The position numbers and the translations under genes were made by a program. From positions 62,001 to 126,000 of the forward strand of contig NZ_JAHLZE010000012.1 in the NCBI RefSeq assembly GCF_020148105.1: a stretch of DNA of 64,000 nucleotides, written 5' to 3'. The notes beneath the pieces were generated by a model. The model saw only the letters and a program-made list of their open reading frames with translations, was not told the DNA's origin and ran no database searches. This DNA comes from Methanobrevibacter sp. TMH8. GTDB lineage: Archaea > Methanobacteriota > Methanobacteria > Methanobacteriales > Methanobacteriaceae. Of the stretch, positions 1-8,212 are shown piece by piece (position 1 is the first letter of the stretch; the number at the start of each line of letters is the position of its first letter).

Positions 1-435
1 ATAAAATTTTTTCAAAATTAAAAGGTCATAAATAGAATCTTTAAAATATTTATTATTCTTATCATCAAAATTCAACATTTTGAATATTATTATATCTGTA
101 TTTTTTGCTTTGGCACTATTATATAACAATTCAGAAGTATTATTTTTAATCCAATCATCAGAATCTACAAAAAGAATGAATTCCCCTCTAGCATGTTGTA
201 TTCCCTTATTTCTTGATGAACCTGCACCTCCATGAGATTTATCTATAATAATTATTCGATTGTCCATATTAGAATATTTTTCTAAAATGTTAAATGAAGA
301 ATCAGTAGAGCCATCATTAATACAAATTATTTCTATATCTTCCAATGTTTGATTAATAACACTATCTAAACATTTTTCAAGATATTTTTCTGAATTATAA
401 ACGGGAATTATAATTGAAATTTTTATATTTTTCAT
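1..435 (-). CDS. Glycosyltransferase family 2, N-terminal part (cut by window edge)
   Basis: The minus strand is open from an ATG at 435 to the window edge (145 codons). The translation opens with a GT-A fold signature: KISIIIPVYNSEKYLEKCL, then INDGSTDSS, GGAGSSRNKG and the DXD-like FVDSDDW near residue 95. This is the nucleotide-sugar binding half of a GT2 enzyme of the kind that builds surface polysaccharide or pseudomurein-associated glycan. The acceptor and sugar cannot be inferred, and the C-terminal half lies outside the window. The gene is 32 bp downstream of the coiled-coil methyltransferase on the same strand, so the two are probably co-transcribed. Confidence 0.85.
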   Translation of the reverse strand, partial: MKNIKISIIIPVYNSEKYLEKCLDSVINQTLEDIEIICINDGSTDSSFNILEKYSNMDNRIIIIDKSHGGAGSSRNKGIQHARGEFILFVDSDDWIKNNTSELLYNSAKAKNTDIIIFKMLNFDDKNNKYFKDSIYDLLILKKFY

Positions 436-467
436 TATATCTTTATCAATTATCAAAAATGATAAAT

Positions 468-1406
468 TTAAAACCAAAGTGCCAATTTAAATTTTTCTGT
501 ACATATAATAAATTGTTCATTAATTCCAGAATATTTAACCACATTATATTCAGCATTATTTTTATCTAAAATTTTTAAAAGTTCATTGACAGTATTTTTT
601 TCACCATTTCTTTCATAATCATCAAAAATTATTATATAGTCATCTTTTAAGTTTTTATCAATAATATCCCAAATATTTGTCCTTGGATATTCTTGATTCA
701 TTCCAATTGGACCATCCACAAGTATGAAATCAAATTTTTTGTCTTTAATAGAATCTTTTATATCATTATATCTGATATTTTCAGTAGATTTATGAATATA
801 AGTTTCAGTAGGAATTTGTTTAATTAAAACATTATTAATATGAGACATTTTATAAGAAAATTTATCAATCCAATTTTGATCATTTTCTAGAACTAGAAGG
901 GATGCATCCAAATTATTAAGAACATATTGAGATGTTAAATTTGTAGTCTGTCCAAGTCCTAATTCCAGAATATCTTTTGGTTTAAGATCATTTAATATAC
1001 GATAAATTAAATACATATAGGAATAATTTGCAGCGCCATTTATTAAAGAGAAATTTTTATTTTTTAACCATTTTGAATCTCTAATTGTATCATTAAATAC
1101 ATTAGCATAAATTAATTCTTTAGTATTTAAAAAGATTTTGCTTTGTAATATTTCAAAATCTCTTTTTTCATATAATCTTTTTTCTAATTTATCAATTTTT
1201 GTTTCATAATTATTTTTTATATTGTTTTGTGAATCCTTTAATACTTTTATTTTATTTCTACTTTCATCTAACTTATTAGATTTATTTTTATAAGCTTTTT
1301 TTAATTTATTTAATTTTTTATTTGTTTTTTTAAAATTATCTTTGTAATATTTATATTTACCACTTCTATTTAAAAACCATGAAGATAAGGAATCTTTAAA
1401 TGACAA
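468..1406 (-). CDS. Coiled-coil SAM-dependent methyltransferase-like protein
   Basis: 312 residues. Residues about 15-95 are a lysine-rich coiled coil. Residues about 125-300 look like a class I methyltransferase: DILELGLGQTT is the SAM-binding motif I, LLVLENDQNW an acidic motif II, and FDFILVDGP the post-motif strand. Such proteins are common in archaeal and bacterial surface-glycan clusters. The start is TTG at 1406, preceded by a good GGTGAT site (minus-strand TTGCACTGGTGATAATTTG). Its neighbours, a GT2 and a putative O-acetyltransferase, support a role in decorating a surface polysaccharide. The substrate is unknown. Confidence 0.7.
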   Translation of the reverse strand: MSFKDSLSSWFLNRSGKYKYYKDNFKKTNKKLNKLKKAYKNKSNKLDESRNKIKVLKDSQNNIKNNYETKIDKLEKRLYEKRDFEILQSKIFLNTKELIYANVFNDTIRDSKWLKNKNFSLINGAANYSYMYLIYRILNDLKPKDILELGLGQTTNLTSQYVLNNLDASLLVLENDQNWIDKFSYKMSHINNVLIKQIPTETYIHKSTENIRYNDIKDSIKDKKFDFILVDGPIGMNQEYPRTNIWDIIDKNLKDDYIIIFDDYERNGEKNTVNELLKILDKNNAEYNVVKYSGINEQFIICTEKFKLALWF

Positions 1407-1630
1407 ATTATCACCAGTGCAAAAATATTTTATTTAATAAAGATTTTTTAAATAATTGTTTGAGTTAATTTTAAATTTAGAATTAATTAATATTATAATT
1501 ATCTATATTTAGTTATTTAAAACCTTTTTTCATATCTAACTTTAAAACTATGGCATATGAAATTGTAGATTTTTGATTAAAATAACAACTCATTTTTTGA
1601 GAAAAAAGAAGATATTATTTTAATAAGTGA

Positions 1631-2077
1631 TTAAGCAATTTCTTTATTAATTACCCATTTAGGACCTGAAAGATTTTCTAAAAATCTTTCAGCTCTTAAT
1701 TCAAGGATTATATCTGGTTTATACCAATTTATTAGTTCTTTATTCAACATACCATGATCCCAATAAAAAAACATTTCTTTAAAGTATAAACAAATATAAT
1801 TTTGAATAAATTCAAAAAAAGAATCTCCAAATACTAACACTTTAGAATCTGAGAAACTTTTATCATTTTTAAAATAATATGATTTTCTCTCCTTAGAAAA
1901 TCTGAATTTTTCTGGAATTTTTTTTTCTAAATTGACAAACGAAGAAGAAGTTATTGTACAAAAATCATCTTCTAATTTATAATTATTTTTCTTACTCATA
2001 GAATAAGACCAATTTTTTTCAGCTACTAAATCTAGTATTCTTTTTATTTTAATATTAGTAGTATTTTCAGAAATCAT
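1631..2077 (-). CDS. C-terminal fragment of SGNH/AlgJ-like O-acetyltransferase (frame-split)
   Basis: 148 residues from the first ATG, but the frame is open further upstream across the preceding fragment's stop, back to the G7 tract at 2142-2148. It contains KVLVFGDSFF (Ser at residue 86), which fits the catalytic GDS serine of SGNH/AlgJ-AlgX acetyltransferases. It then has a YWDHGMLNKELINWYKPDIILELRAERFLEN tail like AlgJ family C-termini (residues about 97-136). No convincing ribosome-binding site precedes the ATG at 2077. It is therefore best read as the 3' half of one gene with the fragment at 2119-2829. Alone it lacks the Asp/His pair needed for catalysis. Confidence 0.65.
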   Translation of the reverse strand: MISENTTNIKIKRILDLVAEKNWSYSMSKKNNYKLEDDFCTITSSSFVNLEKKIPEKFRFSKERKSYYFKNDKSFSDSKVLVFGDSFFEFIQNYICLYFKEMFFYWDHGMLNKELINWYKPDIILELRAERFLENLSGPKWVINKEIA

Positions 2078-2118
2078 TTTTTGGAAATCAGAGAAATTGA
2101 AGTTTTTGTCTATATGAT

Positions 2119-2829
2119 TTAAAAATTTAAAGCTAATTTTTCCCCCCCTTTATATGAAATATGAGTATCATGTTTAAAATAATCTTCTTCGTCTAAACTA
2201 TCAATAAAATCTGGAAAAAGATCATTAATTTGATCATAGATTCTATATGTATTATTAAAATCAAAAGGTAATTTTTTTTTGCAAACTAGGCTTTTATCAG
2301 GGAATATAAAAAAATAATATTTAATATTCATCTCATTGAAAAAAAAAGTTTTAAATGAAAAATTATCTTTAAAAACTTTTGGATTGAAATTATTAGGATA
2401 TAAATCATCAAAATGTTGTTTTATTTCATTATTTGAATCATTAATTAAAAAAAGAAAATCATCATTTCCTTCTAAGGTTAAATTAAGTGAATCAAAACTA
2501 GGAGTCATCATATTATTATTTTCATATAATGCTACGTAAACTAATGGATTTAGTCCTGAATTAAGAAAATTTTCATTAGATGATAAAAATTTCTTAATAT
2601 TAAGTGTATTGTTAGTGTATCTCCCTTCATCATGGCCAAAATATATATAGTGAATTATAGGATTTAGTTTTTTTATATCAGGATATTTTAATAAATATTC
2701 TTTTTCATCTAAAAGATTATTTTTTTTAATAGTATTATACGATTTAAGTATTTGAAAAGTTTTTTTAAACCAATTATTCTTTAATTTGTCTGATTCATGA
2801 AATTCATGAAAAAAAGAAAATAATCCCAA
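2119..2829 (-). CDS. N-terminal fragment of SGNH/AlgJ-like O-acetyltransferase (frame-split at poly-G)
   Basis: 236 residues, TTG start at 2829 with an upstream TAGGAGTTGG site. Residues about 40-75 (KEYLLKYPDIKKLNPIIHYI, then FGHDEGR) are a short domain often attached to surface-glycan glycosyltransferases. The C-terminal FKHDTHISYKGG (Asp221, His223) matches the D-x-H catalytic pair of AlgJ/AlgX-type O-acetyltransferases. The frame ends 9 codons later. Changing the run of seven G at 2142-2148 to eight or five would fuse it to the downstream frame and restore a protein of about 400 residues containing the D-x-H pair and the GDS serine. Predicted function: O-acetylation of a surface polysaccharide, on or off depending on tract length. 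Confidence 0.65.
   Translation of the reverse strand: MGLFSFFHEFHESDKLKNNWFKKTFQILKSYNTIKKNNLLDEKEYLLKYPDIKKLNPIIHYIYFGHDEGRYTNNTLNIKKFLSSNENFLNSGLNPLVYVALYENNNMMTPSFDSLNLTLEGNDDFLFLINDSNNEIKQHFDDLYPNNFNPKVFKDNFSFKTFFFNEMNIKYYFFIFPDKSLVCKKKLPFDFNNTYRIYDQINDLFPDFIDSLDEEDYFKHDTHISYKGGEKLALNF
2142..2148 (-). repeat. Homopolymeric G7 tract inside a coding region
   Basis: Seven consecutive C on the plus strand (G on the coding strand), in a region otherwise almost free of G/C. The frame changes exactly here. It lies in the codons for the Lys-Gly-Gly after the catalytic D-T-H of the O-acetyltransferase gene. It behaves like a slipped-strand contingency tract, although a base-calling or assembly error is a live alternative. 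Confidence 0.8.
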
Positions 2830-3467
2830 TTAATCCAACTCCTACAAAAATTTAAGATGCCAAAAGCATGAAAATGTTCAATATTAATAATAATATTCTT
2901 TAATAATACTAAAGTAACTAATGATATATTAAAATTTAATTAATATTTATTAATTATATATGATATTAATATTATATTACATTTATTAATAAATTATTTA
3001 TTGTTTAATAATTATATAAATAAAATGATTCTATTAATGATATATATCAATTTCATTAATTTAAGAATCTCAAAATGAAAAAAATAAATAATTTTATAAA
3101 TTCGTTAAATAGTTTCCTTATAAGTATATTCTCAATAAATTTTAGATTTTACAAAAAATGAATAGTCAAAATTTTAAACTAAAATATTAAAAATAATACT
3201 AAAATAACTAAAACAGCTATTAATAAGAAATACTTCTGTTATAGAGTTGATACAATAATTATTAATTTTATTGAATAATAATAAATATATTTAAAAAAAT
3301 TTATCAAGACTACTAAACTATAATATAATAATATATCATAATATATTAAATAAATAATTTATTAAAATAAATAAATATTTATATTGAAATAATATTTAAT
3401 ATTCTTTTGTTTTTTGAATTTAATGAATATTATAAAAATAAATATTTTGCATTGGAGAAAATTGAGT
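2830..3467. other. AT-rich divergent intergenic region
   Basis: About 640 bases between the minus-strand glycan genes and leuC. It must contain the promoters for both directions. Many TATA-like strings occur (for example around 3015 and 3320-3345) but none stands out, and I see no palindrome, ncRNA or ORF I would support. An in-frame extension of leuC to an ATG-like start at 3414 is disfavoured because it has no ribosome-binding site. Confidence 0.6.
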
Positions 3468-4715
3468 ATGTCACAAACAATGTCTGAAAAAATATTAGCT
3501 AAAGCTTCTAATAAATCTTCATCAGAAGCTGGTGAAATAGTTATGGCCAACATAGATGTAGCTATGACTCATGATTTAACTGGACCTCTTTCAGTTGAAT
3601 CATTTGAAAAAATAGGAACTGAAAAAGTTTGGGATCCAAGTAAAATTGTTATCCCCTTTGATCATCAAGTACCTGCTGATTCTTTAGATGCAGCTAACAA
3701 TCATATAATTATGAGAAAATTTGTAAAAGAACAAGGAATAGAAAACTTTTATGATGTAAACGAAGGAGTTTGTCATCAAATATTACCTGAATTAGGACAT
3801 GTTGTTCCAGGAGAAGTAATCGTTGGAACTGATTCTCATACCTGTACACATGGTGCATTAGGGGCTTTTGCAACTGGAATTGGATCTACTGATATGGCCA
3901 TGGTATTCTCAACTGGTAAACTTTGGTTTAAAGTACCTGAAACCATAAGATTCAATATAGAAGGACAGTTAAAAGAAAATGTATATGCAAAAGATGTAAT
4001 TCTTAATATCATCGGCCAAGTAGGAGCTGATGGAGCTACATATAAAGCCTGTGAATTTGCAGGAAATACAGTTTCTAATATGACTGTTTCTGATAGAATG
4101 GTTCTCTGTAATATGGCTATTGAAATGGGTGGGAAGACTGGGCTTGTTGAACCAGATGAAAAAACATTAAATTATGTTAAAGCTAGATCAAATAAACCAT
4201 ATGAAGTATTTAAAACTGATTTAGATGCTCCTTCACTTGAAATAATAGACATTGATGTAGATAATCTTGAACCTCAAGTAGCCTGCCCTCACAATGTAGA
4301 TAATGTGAAACCAGTGAGTGAAGTTGATAAAGAAATAGATCAAGTATTTTTAGGTTCTTGTACTAATGGAAGAATATCTGACTTAAGACAAGCAGCTAAA
4401 ATATTAAAAGGTGATAAAATAGCTAATGGTGTTAGAATGTTAGTGATTCCTGCTTCAAAAGAAGTCTACACAAAAGCTCTTAACGAAGGATTAATAAATA
4501 TTTTTGTTGAATCTGGTGCATTAGTTTGTAATCCTTGCTGTGGTCCATGTCTTGGTGGACATGTAGGACTTATAGGACCTGGAGAAGTGAGTCTTTCAAC
4601 TTCAAACAGAAATTTCAAAGGAAGACAAGGTAGCCCAGAAGGAGAAGTTTATTTATCTTCAGCTGCAGTAGCTGCTGCTTCAGCTATTGAAGGAAAAATC
4701 ATTGCACCTAAATAA
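3468..4715 (+). CDS. leuC: 3-isopropylmalate dehydratase, large subunit
   Basis: 415 residues, start ATG 3468 preceded by TTGGAG 10 bases upstream. Aconitase-family large subunit carrying the [4Fe-4S] cluster. Ligands are visible as Cys in [10 protein letters not shown] and the pair in [24 protein letters not shown] and [10 protein letters not shown] are family signatures. Together with LeuD it isomerises 2- and 3-isopropylmalate in leucine synthesis. Methanogens carry paralogous pairs for isopropylmalate/citramalate and for homoaconitate (coenzyme B synthesis). The LeuD next door has an isopropylmalate-type specificity loop, so leucine/isoleucine synthesis is preferred. leuD starts 35 bases downstream. 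Confidence 0.93.
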   Translation: MSQTMSEKILAKASNKSSSEAGEIVMANIDVAMTHDLTGPLSVESFEKIGTEKVWDPSKIVIPFDHQVPADSLDAANNHIIMRKFVKEQGIENFYDVNEGVCHQILPELGHVVPGEVIVGTDSHTCTHGALGAFATGIGSTDMAMVFSTGKLWFKVPETIRFNIEGQLKENVYAKDVILNIIGQVGADGATYKACEFAGNTVSNMTVSDRMVLCNMAIEMGGKTGLVEPDEKTLNYVKARSNKPYEVFKTDLDAPSLEIIDIDVDNLEPQVACPHNVDNVKPVSEVDKEIDQVFLGSCTNGRISDLRQAAKILKGDKIANGVRMLVIPASKEVYTKALNEGLINIFVESGALVCNPCCGPCLGGHVGLIGPGEVSLSTSNRNFKGRQGSPEGEVYLSSAAVAAASAIEGKIIAPK

Positions 4716-4750
4716 ATTGATAATGAGTAATTATAATAGGAAAGAATATT

Positions 4751-5221
4751 ATGAAAGGAAAAGTATGGAAATTCGGAGATGACATTGATACAGACATTAT
4801 TATCCCTGGAAGATATTTAGTAGTGACTGATCCTGATAAATTAGCTAAGCATTGTATGGAAGGATTAGACTCTGATTTTTACAAAAAAATTAATAAAGGA
4901 GATTTCATAGTAGCTGGAAAAAACTTTGGTTGTGGATCATCTCGTGAACATGCCCCAATTGCCCTTCAAGGAGTTGGAGTTGGAGCTGTAATAGCTGAAT
5001 CATTTGCAAGAATCTTTTATAGAAATGCTACTAATGTTGGAATCCCTCTTCTTGAAGCTCCTGGAATTAGTAAAGTTTTAAAAGAAGGAGAGGAAATAGA
5101 AGTAGATATGGAAAATGGAGTAATAATATCTGAATCTGGAAAAGAATATAAATTTAAAAAATTGCCTCCATTTATGTTAGAAATCCTAGAAAAAGGCGGT
5201 TTAATTCAATACCTCAAATAA
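4751..5221 (+). CDS. leuD: 3-isopropylmalate dehydratase, small subunit
   Basis: 156 residues, ATG with AGGAAAG upstream. Swivelling small subunit: KFGDDIDTDIIIPGRYL at the N-terminus and NFGCGSSREHAP, the conserved substrate-binding loop. The specificity loop after GRYL reads YLVV. In Methanocaldococcus jannaschii the isopropylmalate enzyme has YLVY and homoaconitase YLRT. The absence of the Arg argues against homoaconitase, although the last loop residue is Val, not Tyr. Forms an operon with leuC and is followed by a hairpin-plus-T terminator. Confidence 0.92.
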   Translation: MKGKVWKFGDDIDTDIIIPGRYLVVTDPDKLAKHCMEGLDSDFYKKINKGDFIVAGKNFGCGSSREHAPIALQGVGVGAVIAESFARIFYRNATNVGIPLLEAPGISKVLKEGEEIEVDMENGVIISESGKEYKFKKLPPFMLEILEKGGLIQYLK

Positions 5222-5226
5222 TAATC

Positions 5227-5273
5227 TTAAAATTCCATTTTTATATTTTATTTGGAATTTTAAAACTTTTTTT
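5227..5273 (+). terminator. Hairpin and T-run after leuD
   Basis: Arms TTAAAATTCCA (5227-5237) and TGGAATTTTAA (5253-5263) form an 11-bp stem with a 15-base loop. A run of seven T follows at about 5267-5273. It ends the leuCD unit, separating it from the inserted methyltransferase gene. Confidence 0.6.
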
Positions 5274-5903
5274 AATCATATTTCATCTTTAATCTGATAT
5301 TATATTAGAATTATAGATTAATTAGCTTATTTATACATTATTAGTTATATTTAATGTATCATAAATATCATTGAAATAATTTAAAGAAATAAAATCAAAG
5401 TAATCACGACTAAAGTTTTCTTTTTGTTTTCTTTTTTTCTTATAAAAAAAATTATTTTTTTATTTAATATAGTTATTATTTTTTTTATTGTGTTTAAAAT
5501 TTAAAAATTTTACAAATATATGATTCTAAATCTATATTTTGAATAATAAATACATCTAAGAACTGAATATTATTTATCTGTTTGATTTAATAGAAATTTT
5601 TATAATATGAATGAAATTATTATACTATTATATTATTAATTTTAAATATTAACTAATAATAATATGATAAATATTAAATAATTATATAAATATAATAAAA
5701 GTATAATAAAATCAAACATATCCAAGTATAATATTTATTGAGAATATCTAATAATTCTATTAATTTTTTATTTTATTTATTCAAAGCTTATTAGATGTTT
5801 AAAATCAGTTTATCAAAATATTATCCAAAAAAATTTAAAATATTTTTCATAAACTAAATTGATTTTTTTAAAAAAAATGTAATAAACAAAGGGAAATAGA
5901 AAA
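5274..5903. other. AT-rich gap between leuD and the inserted methyltransferase gene
   Basis: About 630 bases of very AT-rich sequence with T-runs (about 5420-5480) and many TATA-like strings. No ORF, tRNA or repeat element is recognisable. The length is unusual for the inside of a leucine gene cluster and is consistent with insertion of foreign material between leuD and leuB. Confidence 0.5.
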
Positions 5904-6959
5904 ATGATATTTAAAAAAGGTTATTATGAAAAAGAAGGTTATAATATTTTTATTAATCAAAAAAATTATAGAAAAAGTTATAACAGTCTAACAAATCATT
6001 CTCAAATAAGTTTTCTGCTAGGATTAATTTCCTCCTTTAAATTCTCAAATGGAGAAAGCATAAAGACTGCATTGGAAGTTGGGATTTATAATGGTGTTAC
6101 TTCAACATATATGTTAAAAGAAGGAAGTAAAAAAAATAATTTTAGTTTATATTGTATAGAAAAAGGAGAAGAGGATTTTTTTGGTGAAGTGCTTTTAAAA
6201 GAATGTAGTTCAGATGAGTTAAAAAATTGTAGTATAAATAAAGGATGTACAGTTTTTGATATAGAAAATATTTTAAAAGAAGATACTAAGTTAGATTTAG
6301 TATTTTTAGATGCAGGGCATTCACATCCATATCCATTAATTGATTTAATACATGTAATACCTTATTTACATGATGAATCCATTGTTTTATTACATGATGT
6401 TGTTGATTACATGCGTCCAAATGCTTGGGGAGAAAGCTTTATATATACTGATTGGAGTGAATATAAATACAGGACTTGTTATATAGATAGTAATCAAGAA
6501 ATTAAATCAGAAACAAGTTTAGGATATATTGAAATACCGAAAAACAAAGAAATAATATATGAAAATTTATTAAAAATAGCAAAAATACCATTTAGAGCAT
6601 CACCGTGGAAAATAGATGACATTTATTTAGGGATTTCTAAAGAATCTATAGGAAAATTAAAAATTTTTATGGAAAAATATTATGACAAAAAATTTGTTGA
6701 GGAAATTATTGGTATTTTTTATAAAAATCTAGAAGAATATACTGATCATTGGAATCTTTATCATCATGAAACAAAATTTTTCAATTATCTTTATGAAAAC
6801 AGCCAAAATCATGCTGAAAGAATTGGTAAATTAGAAAAGAGGAATCAAAAAATCGAACAAGATTTAAAAAGAAAAAATAAATTATTAAAAGAAATTCAAA
6901 ATTCAAATTCTTGGAAAATAACTAAACCTTTAAGAAAAATAGGTAAAAAATTAAAATAA
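5904..6959 (+). CDS. Class I methyltransferase of surface-glycan type with coiled-coil tail
   Basis: 351 residues, ATG with AAAGGGAAA upstream. Residues about 48-175 form a Methyltransf_24-like SAM fold: TALEVGIYNGVTSTYML (motif I), SLYCIEKGEE (motif II), LDLVFLDAGHSHPYPLIDL with the Asp-Ala-Gly-His motif, and SIVLLHDVVDY. Residues about 290-350 are a coiled coil ending NSNSWKITKPLRKIGKKL. That SWKiTkPLR tail is common in enzymes of polysaccharide gene clusters. It sits between leuD and leuB, where no leucine function fits, so it looks like an insertion related to the glycan genes at the left edge. The substrate is unknown. Confidence 0.7.
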   Translation: MIFKKGYYEKEGYNIFINQKNYRKSYNSLTNHSQISFLLGLISSFKFSNGESIKTALEVGIYNGVTSTYMLKEGSKKNNFSLYCIEKGEEDFFGEVLLKECSSDELKNCSINKGCTVFDIENILKEDTKLDLVFLDAGHSHPYPLIDLIHVIPYLHDESIVLLHDVVDYMRPNAWGESFIYTDWSEYKYRTCYIDSNQEIKSETSLGYIEIPKNKEIIYENLLKIAKIPFRASPWKIDDIYLGISKESIGKLKIFMEKYYDKKFVEEIIGIFYKNLEEYTDHWNLYHHETKFFNYLYENSQNHAERIGKLEKRNQKIEQDLKRKNKLLKEIQNSNSWKITKPLRKIGKKLK

Positions 6960-7107
6960 TATAATTATATTTTTAATTATTTGAAAAAATTTATAATAAT
7001 AATAAATAATAATAAATAATAAAAATATTAATGAAAATAGTTATTAAAATAGTAATTAAAATAATTAATTAAAAAATAAAAATATAAAAAAGTAATAATA
7101 TGGTATC

Positions 7108-8115
7108 ATGTACAAAATAGCTGTAATCCCTGGGGATGGAATTGGAAAAGAAGTGATGGAAGCAACTTTAAATATCTTAGAAGCTTTAGATATTGAGTTT
7201 AAATATGAATTTGGTGATGCTGGAGATGAATGTTATGAAAAAACTGGTGAAGCTCTTCCTCAAGACACAATAGATATTGTAAAAAATGCTGATGCATGCT
7301 TATTTGGAGCTGCTGGTGAAACTGCAGCAGATGTAATAGTTCGGCTTCGACAAGAAATGGATTTATTTGCAAATCTTCGACCTGTAAAATCATATCCTGG
7401 AACTAATGCATTATTTGATGATCTTGACTTTATGATTGTTAGAGAAAATACTGAAGGAATGTATATTGGAGATGAAGATTACATTGAAGATAAATCTGGA
7501 AATATAACTGGAGCTACAGCTAAACGAGTTATAACAGAAGAAGCTTCTAAACGTATTTGTGATTATGCCTTCAAATATGCAAAAAAGAATGAAAGGAAAA
7601 AAGTCACAGGAGTTCATAAAGCTAATGTCCTTAAAAAAACTGATGGGCTCTTTAAAAAAGTTTTCTATGAAGTAGCTAAAAACTATGAAAATGAAGGAAT
7701 AGAATCAGAGGACTTTTATGTCGATGCAACAGCTATGTATCTTTTAACCCGTCCACAAAGCTTTGAAGTTATTGTTACAACAAATCTCTTTGGAGACATA
7801 CTTTCTGATGAAGGGGCGGGACTTGTAGGTGGTCTTGGACTTATACCTTCAGCTAATATAGGTGAAAACAGAGGATTGTTTGAACCAGTTCACGGATCTG
7901 CTCCAGATATAGCTGGAAAAGGATTAGCTAATCCCGTAGCTATGATATTATCAGCTGTCATGATGCTTGAATATCTAGGTGAAAAAGAAGCTGCAGTAAA
8001 AATCGATAGAGCTGTTTTAAAAGTTTTATCAGAAGGTAAAATTGTTACTGGAGATCTTGGTGGGAATTCTAGTACCATGGAAATGTCTGAAGCTATTAAA
8101 AATAGAATAAATTGA
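7108..8115 (+). CDS. leuB: 3-isopropylmalate dehydrogenase (isocitrate/isopropylmalate family)
   Basis: 335 residues, the short archaeal form. IAVIPGDGIGKEVM is the N-terminal signature. FANLRPVKSYPG and VRENTEGMYIG contribute substrate-binding arginine and glutamate residues. NLFGDILSDEGAGLVGGLGLIPSANIG is the metal/NAD signature (about residues 227-253), followed by EPVHGSAPDIAGKG. NAD-dependent oxidative decarboxylation of 3-isopropylmalate; the paralogue AksF (homoisocitrate) has the same architecture. Linkage to leuCD favours LeuB. The ribosome-binding site is weak (GGTATC). Confidence 0.88.
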   Translation: MYKIAVIPGDGIGKEVMEATLNILEALDIEFKYEFGDAGDECYEKTGEALPQDTIDIVKNADACLFGAAGETAADVIVRLRQEMDLFANLRPVKSYPGTNALFDDLDFMIVRENTEGMYIGDEDYIEDKSGNITGATAKRVITEEASKRICDYAFKYAKKNERKKVTGVHKANVLKKTDGLFKKVFYEVAKNYENEGIESEDFYVDATAMYLLTRPQSFEVIVTTNLFGDILSDEGAGLVGGLGLIPSANIGENRGLFEPVHGSAPDIAGKGLANPVAMILSAVMMLEYLGEKEAAVKIDRAVLKVLSEGKIVTGDLGGNSSTMEMSEAIKNRIN

Positions 8116-8212
8116 ATCTAATTCAATATATTTTAAATAAATTAAATACTTAAATAAATTAAATAAGTTAAATATATTAATTGTCTTATAAGATAAAATA
8201 GGTGGTGTTTTC

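Noticed and set aside
3414-3467. N-terminal extension of leuC
   Set aside because: The 18 extra residues are AT-derived, unlike LeuC N-termini, and the good GGAG site belongs to the ATG at 3468.
3468-8115. leuC/leuD/leuB as AksD/AksE/AksF of coenzyme B synthesis
   Set aside because: The small-subunit loop lacks the homoaconitase Arg, and the remembered synteny (ribH, aminotransferase) matches the leucine set. A paralogous set is expected elsewhere.
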